Shown: in pieces, positions 6,583 through 14,495 of the stretch
How the letters are laid out: every line of letters begins with the position of its first letter
How positions within the stretch are numbered: position 1 is the stretch's first letter
Assembly (NCBI GenBank): GCA_002449695.1
Contig: DJXI01000054.1
Span: 1 to 34,363 of the forward strand
Reading direction: 5' to 3'
DNA length: 34,363 nucleotides
Origin: Verrucomicrobia bacterium UBA7008
GTDB taxonomy: Bacteria > Verrucomicrobiota > Kiritimatiellia > RFP12 > UBA1067
The notes under the pieces: model-generated
What the model was told of the DNA's origin: nothing
The model's input: the letters and a program-made list of their open reading frames with translations, nothing else
The model's database searches: none
Position numbers and translations under genes: made by a program

Positions 6583-7605
6583 CTACCCCAGCTGGCTGAG
6601 GAACCTCACGTCGTTTTCGTACAGCCACCGGATGTCCGGGATGCCGTACTTGATCATCGCGATGCGCTCGACGCCGAAGCCGAACGCATAGCCCGAAACC
6701 GATTCCGGGTCGTAGCCCACGTGGCGGAAGACGCGCGGATCGACCATGCCCGCGCCCGCGACCTCGATCCAGCCCGACTGCTTGCAGACGTTGCAGCCCC
6801 GGCCCTTGCAGACGTGGCAGGTGAAGTCCACCTCCACCGACGGCTCGGTGAACGGGAAGAAGTGCGGCCGGAAGCGGACGGTCACGCCGTCGCCCATCAT
6901 CTCTTTGGCGAAATACGCGAGCACGCTCTTCAGATCCGCGAGCGAGACGGGCTTGTCCATCGTGTCGACGTAGAGCCCCTCGATCTGGTGGAAGTTCGCC
7001 GAATGCGTCGCGTCCGTCGTGTCGCGGCGGTAGGTGCGGCCGGGGCAGATGACGCGGATCGGCGGCTTGTTGGCGAGCATGGTGCGGATCTGCACGGGCG
7101 AGGTCTGGGTCCGCAGCAGACAGTCGTCGCCGAACCAGAACGTGTCGCTGCGGTCCTGCGAGGGATGGTGCGGCGGCGTGTTGAGCGCCGTGAAGTTGTT
7201 GAACGGCGTCTCCAGCTCGGGGCCGTCCGCGACGGTGAAGCCGAGCCGGCCGAAGATCGCCGCGCTCTCCTCGATGACGCGCGTGAGCGGATGCTTCACG
7301 CCGAGGTTCCACCAGCGCCCGGGGAGCGTCAGGTCGGCGTCCACCGCCTGTTCGCCGCCCGCCGCCGCGCCGCCGCCCTTCTCGGCCAGCGCCGTCTCGA
7401 CCGCCGCGCGCCACGCCTGCACCGCCTTGCCGAACGCGGGGCGCTCCTCCTTGGGGACGTCCTTCATCGCCTTGATCAAAGCGGGGATCGATCCGTTGCG
7501 TCCGACGTACTTGACGCGCAGCGATTCGACCGCCGCCGCGTCCGACGCCGCCGCGATTTCCTTCAGGCTCTCGGCCTGTGCAATCTCAAGTTCTGCCAAA
7601 GTCAT
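6583..7605 (-). CDS. pheS: Phenylalanine-tRNA ligase alpha subunit PheS
   Basis: The 340-residue product is the catalytic alpha chain of the (alpha-beta)2 phenylalanyl-tRNA synthetase. The N-terminal ~100 residues form the tRNA-binding coiled coil; class II core motifs follow: motif 2 with RVICPGRTYRRDTTDATH and FHQIEGLYVD, and motif 3 GFGVERIAMIKYGIPDIR near the C-terminus. A Shine-Dalgarno GAGGTG lies 5 nt before the ATG at 7605. The beta subunit gene pheT, normally the next gene, is absent; corA follows instead. The promoter box overlaps the stop codon of the helix-turn-helix stub upstream. No leader peptide rich in Phe codons is seen. Confidence 0.96.
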   Translation of the reverse strand: MTLAELEIAQAESLKEIAAASDAAAVESLRVKYVGRNGSIPALIKAMKDVPKEERPAFGKAVQAWRAAVETALAEKGGGAAAGGEQAVDADLTLPGRWWNLGVKHPLTRVIEESAAIFGRLGFTVADGPELETPFNNFTALNTPPHHPSQDRSDTFWFGDDCLLRTQTSPVQIRTMLANKPPIRVICPGRTYRRDTTDATHSANFHQIEGLYVDTMDKPVSLADLKSVLAYFAKEMMGDGVTVRFRPHFFPFTEPSVEVDFTCHVCKGRGCNVCKQSGWIEVAGAGMVDPRVFRHVGYDPESVSGYAFGFGVERIAMIKYGIPDIRWLYENDVRFLSQLG

Positions 7606-7629
7606 GATTCACCTCAGAAATTCTTGGAA

Positions 7630-7638
7630 AGTATATCA
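7630..7638 (-). promoter_or_regulatory. Extended -10 promoter of pheS-corA-rsfS
   Basis: Minus strand reads TGATATACT. Unlike most others in the window it lies 24 nt before the start codon and is followed by a proper Shine-Dalgarno (GAGGTG), so this transcript should have a leader of about 17 nt. The TGA of the element is also the stop codon of the upstream helix-turn-helix frame. Confidence 0.65.
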
Positions 7639-7842
7639 TAAATTCCGCCGCCCGTGTGCGACAAACGGCCCCAAGTACTTCCTGACCGTGTTCCGGCTGA
7701 CGTCAAGCGCTTCGGCGGCGCGGGTGAGGTTCTCGCCGTACTTCTCGAACACGCGGCGGACATGGAGGCGCGCGGCCTCCTCCAGATTGTCGGGGAGCTG
7801 CGTCGTTCGCCCCGCCCTTCCGCGCGAGACACGAGCCGCCTG
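7636..7842 (-). pseudogene. Orphan Fis-type helix-turn-helix stub
   Basis: Directly after the nitroreductase stop, and in the same frame, 68 codons stay open to a TGA at 7636. Their last ~48 residues resemble the C-terminal Fis-type DNA-binding domain of NtrC-like activators: EEAARLHVRRVFEKYGENL, then TRAAEALDVSRNTVRKYLG. No ATG, GTG or TTG lies before the domain in this frame; the first GTG is inside helix 1. A GTG at 7832 in another frame would need one frameshift to reach it. It may be the relic of a larger regulator, a small gene with a frameshift, or a rare-codon start. It is too short to hold a receiver or AAA+ domain. Confidence 0.5.
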
Positions 7843-8670
7843 TCAGCGGTAGTCGATCACGGCATAGCTGTCGCGCTGGACGGTGCGCGGGTAGCGCACG
7901 GCGCTCTTCCCGAAGAGCATCGCGTAGAACGGCGTCGTCCGGCGGATTCCCGCCGCCTTTTCAAGCAGCTCCGGAACCTCTTTCTGCACGAGCTTCAGGA
8001 AACCGCACCAGCACGTCGCCAGACCGTTCGCCTGCGCGAGCATCTCGAAGTAGGCGAGTGTCGCGATCACGTCCTCGTGCGGCGTCGTCACCGCCGGATT
8101 CGTCTCGTCCGACGAGACGATCAGCATTCCCGCCGCGTTGCGGAAGAAGAGGTCGTCGCCGCCCCTGCGCAGGCGGATCGCGGGCACGGCGAGCCAGCGC
8201 GGCAGCAGCTTCGCCCCGTCGCGGTGCTCCTCGATGGCGCGGATGAACGCGTCCTTGAAGCGCGCCAGCGACGCGCGGTTCGGGTAGCAGGTGAACGTCA
8301 GCGCGCGCGCGTTGCAGCCCGTCGGCACGCTGCCGAGGCTTGTGAGCACGCGGTCCAGCACGGCGGGATCGACATCCGCCGCCGCGAACTGGCGCGTCGA
8401 GCGTCGCACGTGCAGCCAGTTGTCGACCGCCGCGGCCGAGGGCAGCTCCAGGCCCGCCGTCGCGCGCGCGTCCGACGCGCGCCGGCCGTCGAAGGTGACG
8501 GCACCCGTCGGGCAGATCGCGAAGCAGTGCTGGCAGCGCATGCAGCGTTCGGGATGCGTCAGGACGGGCGCGCCGTCCGCGCCGCGCGCGAGCGCCTTGA
8601 ACGCGCAGTCGCGCACGCACGCACCGCATTTGACGCACGCGGCGTCGTCGAGCCGGAAGAATTCATTCAT
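7843..8670 (-). CDS. Ferredoxin-nitroreductase fusion protein
   Basis: The 275-residue product joins an N-terminal 2[4Fe-4S] ferredoxin module (residues ~1-60, CVKCGACVRDC and CMRCQHCFAICP, two CxxCxxCxxxC clusters) to a nitroreductase-family FMN domain (~85-275, beginning VRRSTRQFAAADVD, with FFRNAAGMLIVSSDE and GLATCWCGF). Such proteins are common in anaerobes and are thought to transfer electrons from the clusters to FMN and reduce small molecules; the true substrate is unknown. The start at 8670 has a Shine-Dalgarno AAGGA. It is 19 nt downstream of the AEC transporter. The C-terminus is of normal length, so the in-frame open frame after its TGA is not needed for completeness. Confidence 0.9.
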   Translation of the reverse strand: MNEFFRLDDAACVKCGACVRDCAFKALARGADGAPVLTHPERCMRCQHCFAICPTGAVTFDGRRASDARATAGLELPSAAAVDNWLHVRRSTRQFAAADVDPAVLDRVLTSLGSVPTGCNARALTFTCYPNRASLARFKDAFIRAIEEHRDGAKLLPRWLAVPAIRLRRGGDDLFFRNAAGMLIVSSDETNPAVTTPHEDVIATLAYFEMLAQANGLATCWCGFLKLVQKEVPELLEKAAGIRRTTPFYAMLFGKSAVRYPRTVQRDSYAVIDYR

Positions 8671-8689
8671 GGTTCCGTCCTTTCGTTTG

Positions 8690-9637
8690 TCACAGCACGG
8701 CCATCGCCAGCGCGATCACCGGCGGCATCGTGAAAATGCTGAGGAGCGTCGTGGCGCTCACGAGCCCCACCGACAGGTCGACGTCGCGCCCGTACTGCGC
8801 GGCGAACATCGTCGTCATCGCCGCCACCGGCGCGCTCGCCGCCGTCACGATCGTCAGCATCATCGTGCGGTCGAGCGCGTGGCGGAACGGATAGAGCGCC
8901 GCGACGAGCGCGAGCGGATAGGCGACGAGGCGCACGAACGCGGCGAGGTAGGCGCCGCGGCAGTGCAGCACGGGGCCGAACTTCGCGCCGGCGAGATAGT
9001 AGCCGATGACGAGCATCGCCAGGGGCGTGTTGAGATCGGCGAGGAAGCCGACGGGTGCCGCGACGACGGTCGGCAGGCGCACCGAGAGGAGAAAGAGCGG
9101 CAGCCCGACGGCGAAGCCGACCGTGCCGGGGTTGATGCAGATCGTCCGCAGCTGCGCGCGGCCGAGCGCGCGCACGGAGAGGCCGCGCATCAGGCAGTAG
9201 CCCCAGCTCCAGACGAGGATGTTGAAGACGACGACGTAGACGATGCCGTAGAAAACGCCGTCCGCGCCGAAGATCGCCTGTTCGAGCGGAATGCCCATGA
9301 AACCGGCGTTGGAGAAGACGGTCGCCATCTGGAGCACCTTGCGCGAATCGGCGGCGCGGTGGCGGATGAAGGCGGTCGCAAAGGCGATCAGGCCCGCGTG
9401 TGCGAGGGCCACGAGGACGAACGCGCGGCCGAGCGTGGCGAGCTGCGCGGGCGTGAACGGCCGCTGGAAGCAGTCGATGACGAGGCAGGGCGTGACGATC
9501 AGCACAAGAACGTTGACGAGGCCCTTGACGGCCGCGTCGTCGAGGAGTTTCAGGCGGCGGCAGGCGAACCCGACCGCCATCAGCGCGAAGAGAACGCCGA
9601 CCTGCGTCGCGACAATGCTCAGATTCTCAAATCCCAT
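8690..9637 (-). CDS. AEC (auxin efflux carrier) family transporter
   Basis: The 315-residue product has about ten transmembrane helices arranged as two inverted halves of five, the AEC/bile-acid-arginine transporter-related fold. The family-typical block FSNAGFMGIPL is present at about residue 110 and a conserved Asn-rich segment FADLNTPLAM-like (LADLNTPLAMLVIGYYLAG) in the second half. In bacteria such proteins move organic acids such as malate or malonate, or amino acids, across the inner membrane; the substrate here is unknown. It follows dgkA by 16 nt and precedes the ferredoxin-nitroreductase by 19 nt, so all three are probably one transcript. Confidence 0.88.
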   Translation of the reverse strand: MGFENLSIVATQVGVLFALMAVGFACRRLKLLDDAAVKGLVNVLVLIVTPCLVIDCFQRPFTPAQLATLGRAFVLVALAHAGLIAFATAFIRHRAADSRKVLQMATVFSNAGFMGIPLEQAIFGADGVFYGIVYVVVFNILVWSWGYCLMRGLSVRALGRAQLRTICINPGTVGFAVGLPLFLLSVRLPTVVAAPVGFLADLNTPLAMLVIGYYLAGAKFGPVLHCRGAYLAAFVRLVAYPLALVAALYPFRHALDRTMMLTIVTAASAPVAAMTTMFAAQYGRDVDLSVGLVSATTLLSIFTMPPVIALAMAVL

Positions 9638-9653
9638 AACCCGTGCGACGACG

Positions 9654-10115
9654 TCACCCGATGTGCCAGTAGCGGAGGGCTGTGCCGAGGAGGATCACAA
9701 ACCACGCGACGCCGGCGCCGAAGAAGGAGACGAAGACGATGGCGCTGCCGATGTCCTTCGCGCGCCCCGACAGCTCGTTGTAGTCGGTCGAGATGCGGTC
9801 GACCGTCTTTTCGATCGCCGTGTTGATGATCTCCCCCACGAGCGCCATGAAGACGGTGTAGATCATCACCGCGCATTCGCACCACGAAATCCAGTCGTAA
9901 AACCGCAGCGCGCTCGCCACCGCCGCGCACGCGAGAAACACGACGAGATCGGTGCGGAACGCCTTTTCGCCGAAGAGCACCGCGCGCACGCCGCGCACCG
10001 AATACTCCGTCGCCTTGCGCAGCTCCTCCGGCGACTTGAGCGAGGTGACGGCGCGCAGGTCCTCCGCGATCCGCTTGAGCTCGTCCGCCGTCTTCTTGAG
10101 GTCGGCCGCCGTCAT
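9654..10115 (-). CDS. dgkA: Diacylglycerol kinase, prokaryotic DgkA type
   Basis: The 153-residue product is a small trimeric inner-membrane kinase that phosphorylates diacylglycerol (or undecaprenol in some species) with ATP. The catalytic core is plain: EIINTAIEKTVDRIS with the conserved Glu and Asn, followed by AKDIGSAIVFVS. Three hydrophobic helices surround it. Compared with E. coli DgkA (121 residues) there is a ~40-residue N-terminal extension rich in Lys, Glu and Leu (ADELKRIAEDLRAV) that looks like an amphipathic or coiled-coil helix. The ATG at 10115 overlaps the previous stop as ATGA. It recycles diacylglycerol produced when lipid head groups are transferred, which suits the neighbouring lipid genes. 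Confidence 0.9.
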   Translation of the reverse strand: MTAADLKKTADELKRIAEDLRAVTSLKSPEELRKATEYSVRGVRAVLFGEKAFRTDLVVFLACAAVASALRFYDWISWCECAVMIYTVFMALVGEIINTAIEKTVDRISTDYNELSGRAKDIGSAIVFVSFFGAGVAWFVILLGTALRYWHIG

Positions 10116-10882
10116 GACGCGCCCTCCCGCACGCGCGCGCGGTGCGCCAGATAGATCGTCAACAGCGCAAAGAGCGCGATCATCAGCTCGCCGCCCTCCT
10201 CCAGGCACGTGCAGAGCGACGACGCGGCGGTCGCGCCGCCCGCGGCGTGCTTGTCGAGGCCGAAGCGGTGGTCAAGCCACGCGGGCAGGCGGTCGGCGAT
10301 CTGCACGACCACGCCGCTGCCGCCGAAGCAGCCCCACGCCCACGCCGCCGGCTCGAACCGAAGGACACCCTTCACCCACGTCCAGCCGAGATACGCGAAG
10401 CCCGCCGCGAAGACGCCGAAGAACGCCCCGAAGTAGAAGAGGATCGCGAGCTTCATCCCGACCGGCACCGCGCCGTTCGTCAGGACGCGCATCTTGAACG
10501 GCGTGCCGGTGAGCGGCCGCCCGTCCGGCTTGACGAGCTTGCCGTGCACGAGACTGCCATCGGAGACATAGTCGGGATAGAACCATTCGAGCACGCGGAT
10601 GTGCAGGTCGAGCTCCTTCGCGATCGCCATCACCGCGACGACGCTGACCGCCAGGCAGAGAATCGTGCGCCGCCGCCGCGAGCCGCCGAACGGGCACTTC
10701 CACCAGACGAACGGCACGATCGCCGCGTAGACCGGCAGCGTCGCGAGCTCGAACGGCGAATACCCGCCCTGATCGAACGCGTGGATGAGCGCCGACGGCT
10801 CCATCGCCGCCCATGTGACGAAGAGCGCGGCCACGCAGAGGACGAAGAGCGCGGGACCGGTCAGCCAGGCTTTCTTGTTCAT
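10112..10882 (-). CDS. Unknown polytopic membrane protein
   Basis: I do not recognise this 256-residue protein. It has about six hydrophobic segments: two in the first 65 residues, one near 72-88, and three in the C-terminal half, with the last ending in a basic tail (LAHRARVREGAS). A polar loop of ~40 residues (about 93-135, KELDLHIRVLEWFYPD onward) separates the halves, and a Cys pair plus acidic motif CTCLEEGGEL lies before the last helix. Shine-Dalgarno AGGAAG precedes the start at 10882. It is translationally coupled (ATGA) to dgkA and follows the glycosyltransferase by 26 nt, so a role in lipid or envelope metabolism is possible, but that is inference from position only. Confidence 0.75.
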   Translation of the reverse strand: MNKKAWLTGPALFVLCVAALFVTWAAMEPSALIHAFDQGGYSPFELATLPVYAAIVPFVWWKCPFGGSRRRRTILCLAVSVVAVMAIAKELDLHIRVLEWFYPDYVSDGSLVHGKLVKPDGRPLTGTPFKMRVLTNGAVPVGMKLAILFYFGAFFGVFAAGFAYLGWTWVKGVLRFEPAAWAWGCFGGSGVVVQIADRLPAWLDHRFGLDKHAAGGATAASSLCTCLEEGGELMIALFALLTIYLAHRARVREGAS

Positions 10883-10908
10883 GTCGACTTCCTTTCTCTT
10901 TCTTTCTG

Positions 10909-12045
10909 TCAGAACAGCAACCGTGCGAGTTCGCGGTAGACGGCCAGCGACCGCGCCGCCATCGTGTCGAACGAAAACCGCTCCAGCGCGGACGCGCGCA
11001 GGTCACCGAACGTCATCCCCGCGACCGTGCGGATCGCGTCCGCGAACGCCTGCGGCGCTTCGGCCGGGCCGACGTCCGCGCCGACGAGCACGCCGTCCAC
11101 GCCGTCGCGCACCACGTCGAGCGCGCCGCCGAACGCCTTGGCGACGACGGGCCGGCCCATCGCCAGCGCCTCCGCCATCGAGCGTCCGAACGCCTCGGGC
11201 TTGACGACGTTGGACGACACGACGCAGTCCGCGAGCGACAGGCACTCCGCCGCCTTCACCTGGTTGCCCGCGAAGACGACGTCCGACGCGAGACCCAGCT
11301 CCGCCGTCAGCCGCCGGAGCGCGGTTTCGACATCCTTGCGCAGCGCCTCCGCCTCGCCGACGAGCACGAGCCGGAACGGGCGGCCGTCCGCCGTCGTGAC
11401 GCCCTTGAGATGCGCCATCGCGCGGATGAGCAGATCGAACCCCTTGAGCTGCGTGATGCGCCCAAGCGTCATGACGACGAACGGACGGCGCGCGGCAAGC
11501 CCCCACTCGATCCGCTTCGCCGCGAGGAACTCGGCGTCCAGCCGCGCCGGATCGAAGCGGTCGCGGTCGATGGCGCGCGGGATGACGCGCAGCCGCTTCT
11601 CGTCGAGGCCGTAGGCATCCTTCAGGTAGTCGGCGATGTAGCGCGAGGGCGTGACCGTCAGATCGCCCGCGGTCATCACGCGCGAATAGCGCGAAATTGA
11701 ATTCGCCCCGTGCGCAAACGTGATCCACGGGATGTTCAGTCCGCGCGCCGCCCATTTGAACAGCCACGCCGGAACGCGCGAGTGCGCGCAGACGACGTCG
11801 GGCTTTTCGGCGATCAGCGCCCGGCGCAGACGCGCGGCGCGCGTGAAATAGGTGAGCGGATTCTTCGACTTGACGTCGAGCGTGACGTGGCGGCCGCCGT
11901 CGTCGACGATCTGCCGCGCGAGCCGCCCGCCCGCCGAGACGACGACGTTCTGCGCACCCGCGCCGACGAGGATGCGGTTCATCTCCACGACGCCGCGTTC
12001 GACGCCGCCCTGCTCCATCGCGGGCACCAGCTGCAGCGTCTTCAT
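10909..12045 (-). CDS. GT4-type glycosyltransferase
   Basis: The 378-residue product has the GT-B fold of family GT4. The N-terminal half starts MKTLQLVPAMEQGGVERGV, the usual 'GG-xE' acceptor-side loop of this family, and contains the DVVCAHSR segment; the C-terminal half has VMTLGRITQLKGFDLLI and the sugar-nucleotide-binding EAFGRSMAEALAMGRPVVA with its paired glutamates. It likely adds a sugar from a nucleotide donor to a lipid-linked glycan such as lipopolysaccharide core at the cytoplasmic face of the inner membrane. The start ATG at 12045 overlaps the acyltransferase stop (ATGA), so the start inside the longer open frame is firm. Coupling to an LpxL-like enzyme supports an envelope-glycolipid role. 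Confidence 0.88.
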   Translation of the reverse strand: MKTLQLVPAMEQGGVERGVVEMNRILVGAGAQNVVVSAGGRLARQIVDDGGRHVTLDVKSKNPLTYFTRAARLRRALIAEKPDVVCAHSRVPAWLFKWAARGLNIPWITFAHGANSISRYSRVMTAGDLTVTPSRYIADYLKDAYGLDEKRLRVIPRAIDRDRFDPARLDAEFLAAKRIEWGLAARRPFVVMTLGRITQLKGFDLLIRAMAHLKGVTTADGRPFRLVLVGEAEALRKDVETALRRLTAELGLASDVVFAGNQVKAAECLSLADCVVSSNVVKPEAFGRSMAEALAMGRPVVAKAFGGALDVVRDGVDGVLVGADVGPAEAPQAFADAIRTVAGMTFGDLRASALERFSFDTMAARSLAVYRELARLLF

Positions 12046-13007
12046 TTCGCCGCCTCCTTGGCCTCCGCCTCCCGTTCCTTCGCCTCCAGCTTCGCGAGTT
12101 CCTCGGCCGTCGGCGTCTTGCGGAACGCGTTGTAGTTCAGCACCCACAGCGACGGATGGCGGCGGATGACGCCCTCCAGGTCCTTCGCGATGCGCTGCGT
12201 CAGGCCCCAGATGTCGCGCGCCTGGTCGGGCGTGTAGAAGTTGATCGTCTCGCACCGGTAGCGTCCGTCCTTGAGCGGCCGCGACCACGCCGTCGCGATC
12301 GGCGCCCTGCCCTTCGCCGCAAAGAACGCCGGCGCGGCGGAGACGGGAAGCGGGCGGCCGAAGAAGCGGATCCACACGCCGCCGTCCGACGGTTTGACCG
12401 CCTGGTCGACGAGCAGCCCCAGCGACTTGCCGGCCTTCAGCCCCTGCATGAGGACGCGGAACGCGCCGTCGGCATGCACGATCTCCTGGCCGATCGACAT
12501 GCGCGCCTTCATCAGCATCTCCGTCATGCCCTTCGTGCCGATGTCCTTGGCGACCGACATCATCACGTGCCCTTCAAGGAACGCGAGCTGCGAAAGGATC
12601 TCCCAGCAGCCGATGTGGCCCGAGACGGTGATCGCGGGCCTGTGCGCGGCGAGGAACGCGCGACCGGACGCGCTCATCTCGCCCGTCGCCCTGACGCGCG
12701 CGCGCGCCCGCTTGCACGTCCAGAACGCGTGGCCGACCGTCCGCGCCATGTTGCGGTAGCTGCCGCGGATGATCGTCTCGCGCCGCCGCGGATCAAGCCC
12801 GTCGCCGAAGATCGCCGCCAGATTCTCCGCCGCATGGCGGCGGCCCTTCCGGTCGAAGCGGTACATGACCGCCGCGATGAAGTCGCAGATCCGGAAGAGC
12901 CCCTTGTGCGTGACGTTCGTCAGAACCGCGAAGCCGATCCACACGCCCAGCCACTCGAACGGACGGCGCAACTTGCGCATCAGAACCTTGCTCTTTTTCG
13001 ACGACAT
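12042..13007 (-). CDS. Lipid A acyltransferase, LpxL/HtrB family
   Basis: The 321-residue product belongs to the LPLAT family of late lipid A acyltransferases (LpxL/HtrB/LpxM), which move a fatty acyl chain from acyl-ACP onto lipid A at the inner membrane. The catalytic HX4E motif is visible as His131-IGCW-Glu136. A short hydrophobic segment (about residues 20-32) would anchor it, and the LLVDQAVKPSDGGVWIRFFGRP block is the family's second conserved region. The C-terminus ends in an unusual Ala/Lys/Glu-rich helix (EAKEREAEAKEAAK). The start at 13007 overlaps the ligase stop by one base (TGATG). The ligase upstream could supply activated acyl chains. Confidence 0.9.
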   Translation of the reverse strand: MSSKKSKVLMRKLRRPFEWLGVWIGFAVLTNVTHKGLFRICDFIAAVMYRFDRKGRRHAAENLAAIFGDGLDPRRRETIIRGSYRNMARTVGHAFWTCKRARARVRATGEMSASGRAFLAAHRPAITVSGHIGCWEILSQLAFLEGHVMMSVAKDIGTKGMTEMLMKARMSIGQEIVHADGAFRVLMQGLKAGKSLGLLVDQAVKPSDGGVWIRFFGRPLPVSAAPAFFAAKGRAPIATAWSRPLKDGRYRCETINFYTPDQARDIWGLTQRIAKDLEGVIRRHPSLWVLNYNAFRKTPTAEELAKLEAKEREAEAKEAAK

Positions 13008-14485
13008 CAGCCGCCTCCCAGCTTGATCTTGCCCGATGCGGTGCGCGGGAACGGCTCCTTCCGGACGACGACCGTCTTGATGCGCTGGTAGACCGGCAGC
13101 GTCCGGTTGAGCGCGGCGACGGCGCGGCGCACCGACTCCTCGGGAATCGACGCATACACCTGGGCCGTGATCTCGCGCGTCTCGCCGACGCCCGTGACGA
13201 GCGCCTCCAGGACGCCCGGCAGCTGCAGCAGCCGCTCCTCGATCTCCTCGGGCGCGACCTTCTTGCCGGACGACAGGACGATCGTGCGCGACAGCCGCCC
13301 CGTGATCCAGACGTAGCCGTCCGCGTCGATCCGCCCGACGTCGCCCGTGTGGAACCAGCCGTCCGCGTCGATCGCCTTCGCCGTCGCCGCGGGGTTGCGG
13401 TAGTAGCCTTTCATCACGCACGGGCCGCGCACGAGCAGCTCCCCGTCCGGCGAGACCTTCGTCTCGACCTCGGGCAGCTGCGCGACCTTGCCCGCGCTGC
13501 AGATGTGCGGCGCGTCGCCCGCGACCGCCATCGAATAGCACGCCGCCGTCTCGGTGAGGCCGTAGCCGCTGATCGTCTGGACGCCGAGCGCCGTCAGCCG
13601 CTCGTAGGTGCGCCGCGACAGGAGCGCGCCGCCCGTCAGGATCCAGTCGATCGGCTGGCCCAGCGCCGCCTCGGCGCTTTTGCCGCGCTGCTCGATCTTC
13701 GCCGCGAGGATGTCGGCGAGCGCCGGGACGAGAAACGCGAAGTTGGCGCGGAAGCGCTCGAACGCGTCGTAGATGCGGCGGAAGTCGGGGCAGACGCCGA
13801 GCGCGACGCCGTGGGCGAGCATCGTGTACGTCGCCGCGATGCCGAAGATGTGGTGGAGCGGCAGCAGCATCAGCGACGCGTCGCCCGGCCGCATCGGCAG
13901 CGCCCGCGCCGTCGAGCGCACGAACGTCTCGATGGCCCGGATCGGCAGCTCCACGCCGCGCGGCTCGGCCGTCGTGCCGCTCGTGAACACCATCGTCGCG
14001 GTGCGGTCGACGTCGACCGACGCGCGGTCCCAGATCGTGCGGGCGCACAGCCCGATCGCCTTGAGCGCGGCCTGGATGACGCGATCGGTCTTGCGCGAGC
14101 CGAAACTGCCGGTGGCGAGGCCCGGGGCCTTCGCCGCCACCGCGTGCGCCTTCTCGCGGTAGAGCGCGGAATGGAGGAGCACCGACACGCCCGCGAACTG
14201 AAGCCGCCGCGCGATGTCGTCCACGCCCAGGCTCGGTTCGACCGGCACCGCGACCGCGCCCTGGAAGAGGCAGGCCGCGTGCAGCACCATCCACTCGTAG
14301 GAATTCTCGCCGATGATGCCGATCTTTGCGCCCGGCGCGTGCGTGTCGATGACCCACGCCGCCGCCGAGATGTCGTCCGTGAACTGCCGCCAGGTGACCG
14401 GCAGCGACCGGTCGCCCGACGCGATCAGAAACGCCGCCGCCTGCGGGCGCTCCTCACGCTGCTTCTTGAAAGCCTCGAAGAGCAT
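13007..14485 (-). CDS. AMP-forming acyl-CoA/acyl-ACP ligase
   Basis: The 492-residue product is an ANL-superfamily enzyme that activates a carboxylic acid as an acyl-adenylate and transfers it to CoA or ACP. Core motifs are present: A3 FTSGTTAEPRG, A5 SGYGLTETAA, A7 GWFHTGDVGRIDADGYVWITGR, and the C-terminal catalytic Lys in PRTASGKIKL. In A3 the usual Gly-x-Pro-Lys-Gly reads Ala-Glu-Pro-Arg-Gly, a modest departure. The enzyme stops soon after the A10 lysine, as many do. Its stop overlaps the acyltransferase start, and it lies 10 nt after the IMP cyclohydrolase. Coupling to the LpxL-like gene suggests fatty acids as substrate, but this is inference. Confidence 0.9.
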   Translation of the reverse strand: MLFEAFKKQREERPQAAAFLIASGDRSLPVTWRQFTDDISAAAWVIDTHAPGAKIGIIGENSYEWMVLHAACLFQGAVAVPVEPSLGVDDIARRLQFAGVSVLLHSALYREKAHAVAAKAPGLATGSFGSRKTDRVIQAALKAIGLCARTIWDRASVDVDRTATMVFTSGTTAEPRGVELPIRAIETFVRSTARALPMRPGDASLMLLPLHHIFGIAATYTMLAHGVALGVCPDFRRIYDAFERFRANFAFLVPALADILAAKIEQRGKSAEAALGQPIDWILTGGALLSRRTYERLTALGVQTISGYGLTETAACYSMAVAGDAPHICSAGKVAQLPEVETKVSPDGELLVRGPCVMKGYYRNPAATAKAIDADGWFHTGDVGRIDADGYVWITGRLSRTIVLSSGKKVAPEEIEERLLQLPGVLEALVTGVGETREITAQVYASIPEESVRRAVAALNRTLPVYQRIKTVVVRKEPFPRTASGKIKLGGG

Positions 14486-14495
14486 GTCGCGCGTT

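Noticed and set aside
7843..7845. Selenocysteine recoding of the nitroreductase TGA
   Set aside because: The protein already ends at the usual family length, and no SECIS-like hairpin is evident just after the TGA; simple readthrough remains only a minor possibility for the helix-turn-helix stub.
10909..14485. Aryl polyene biosynthesis cluster
   Set aside because: AMP ligase, acyltransferase and glycosyltransferase occur in such clusters, but no ketosynthase, dehydratase, ketoreductase or acyl carrier protein gene is present.
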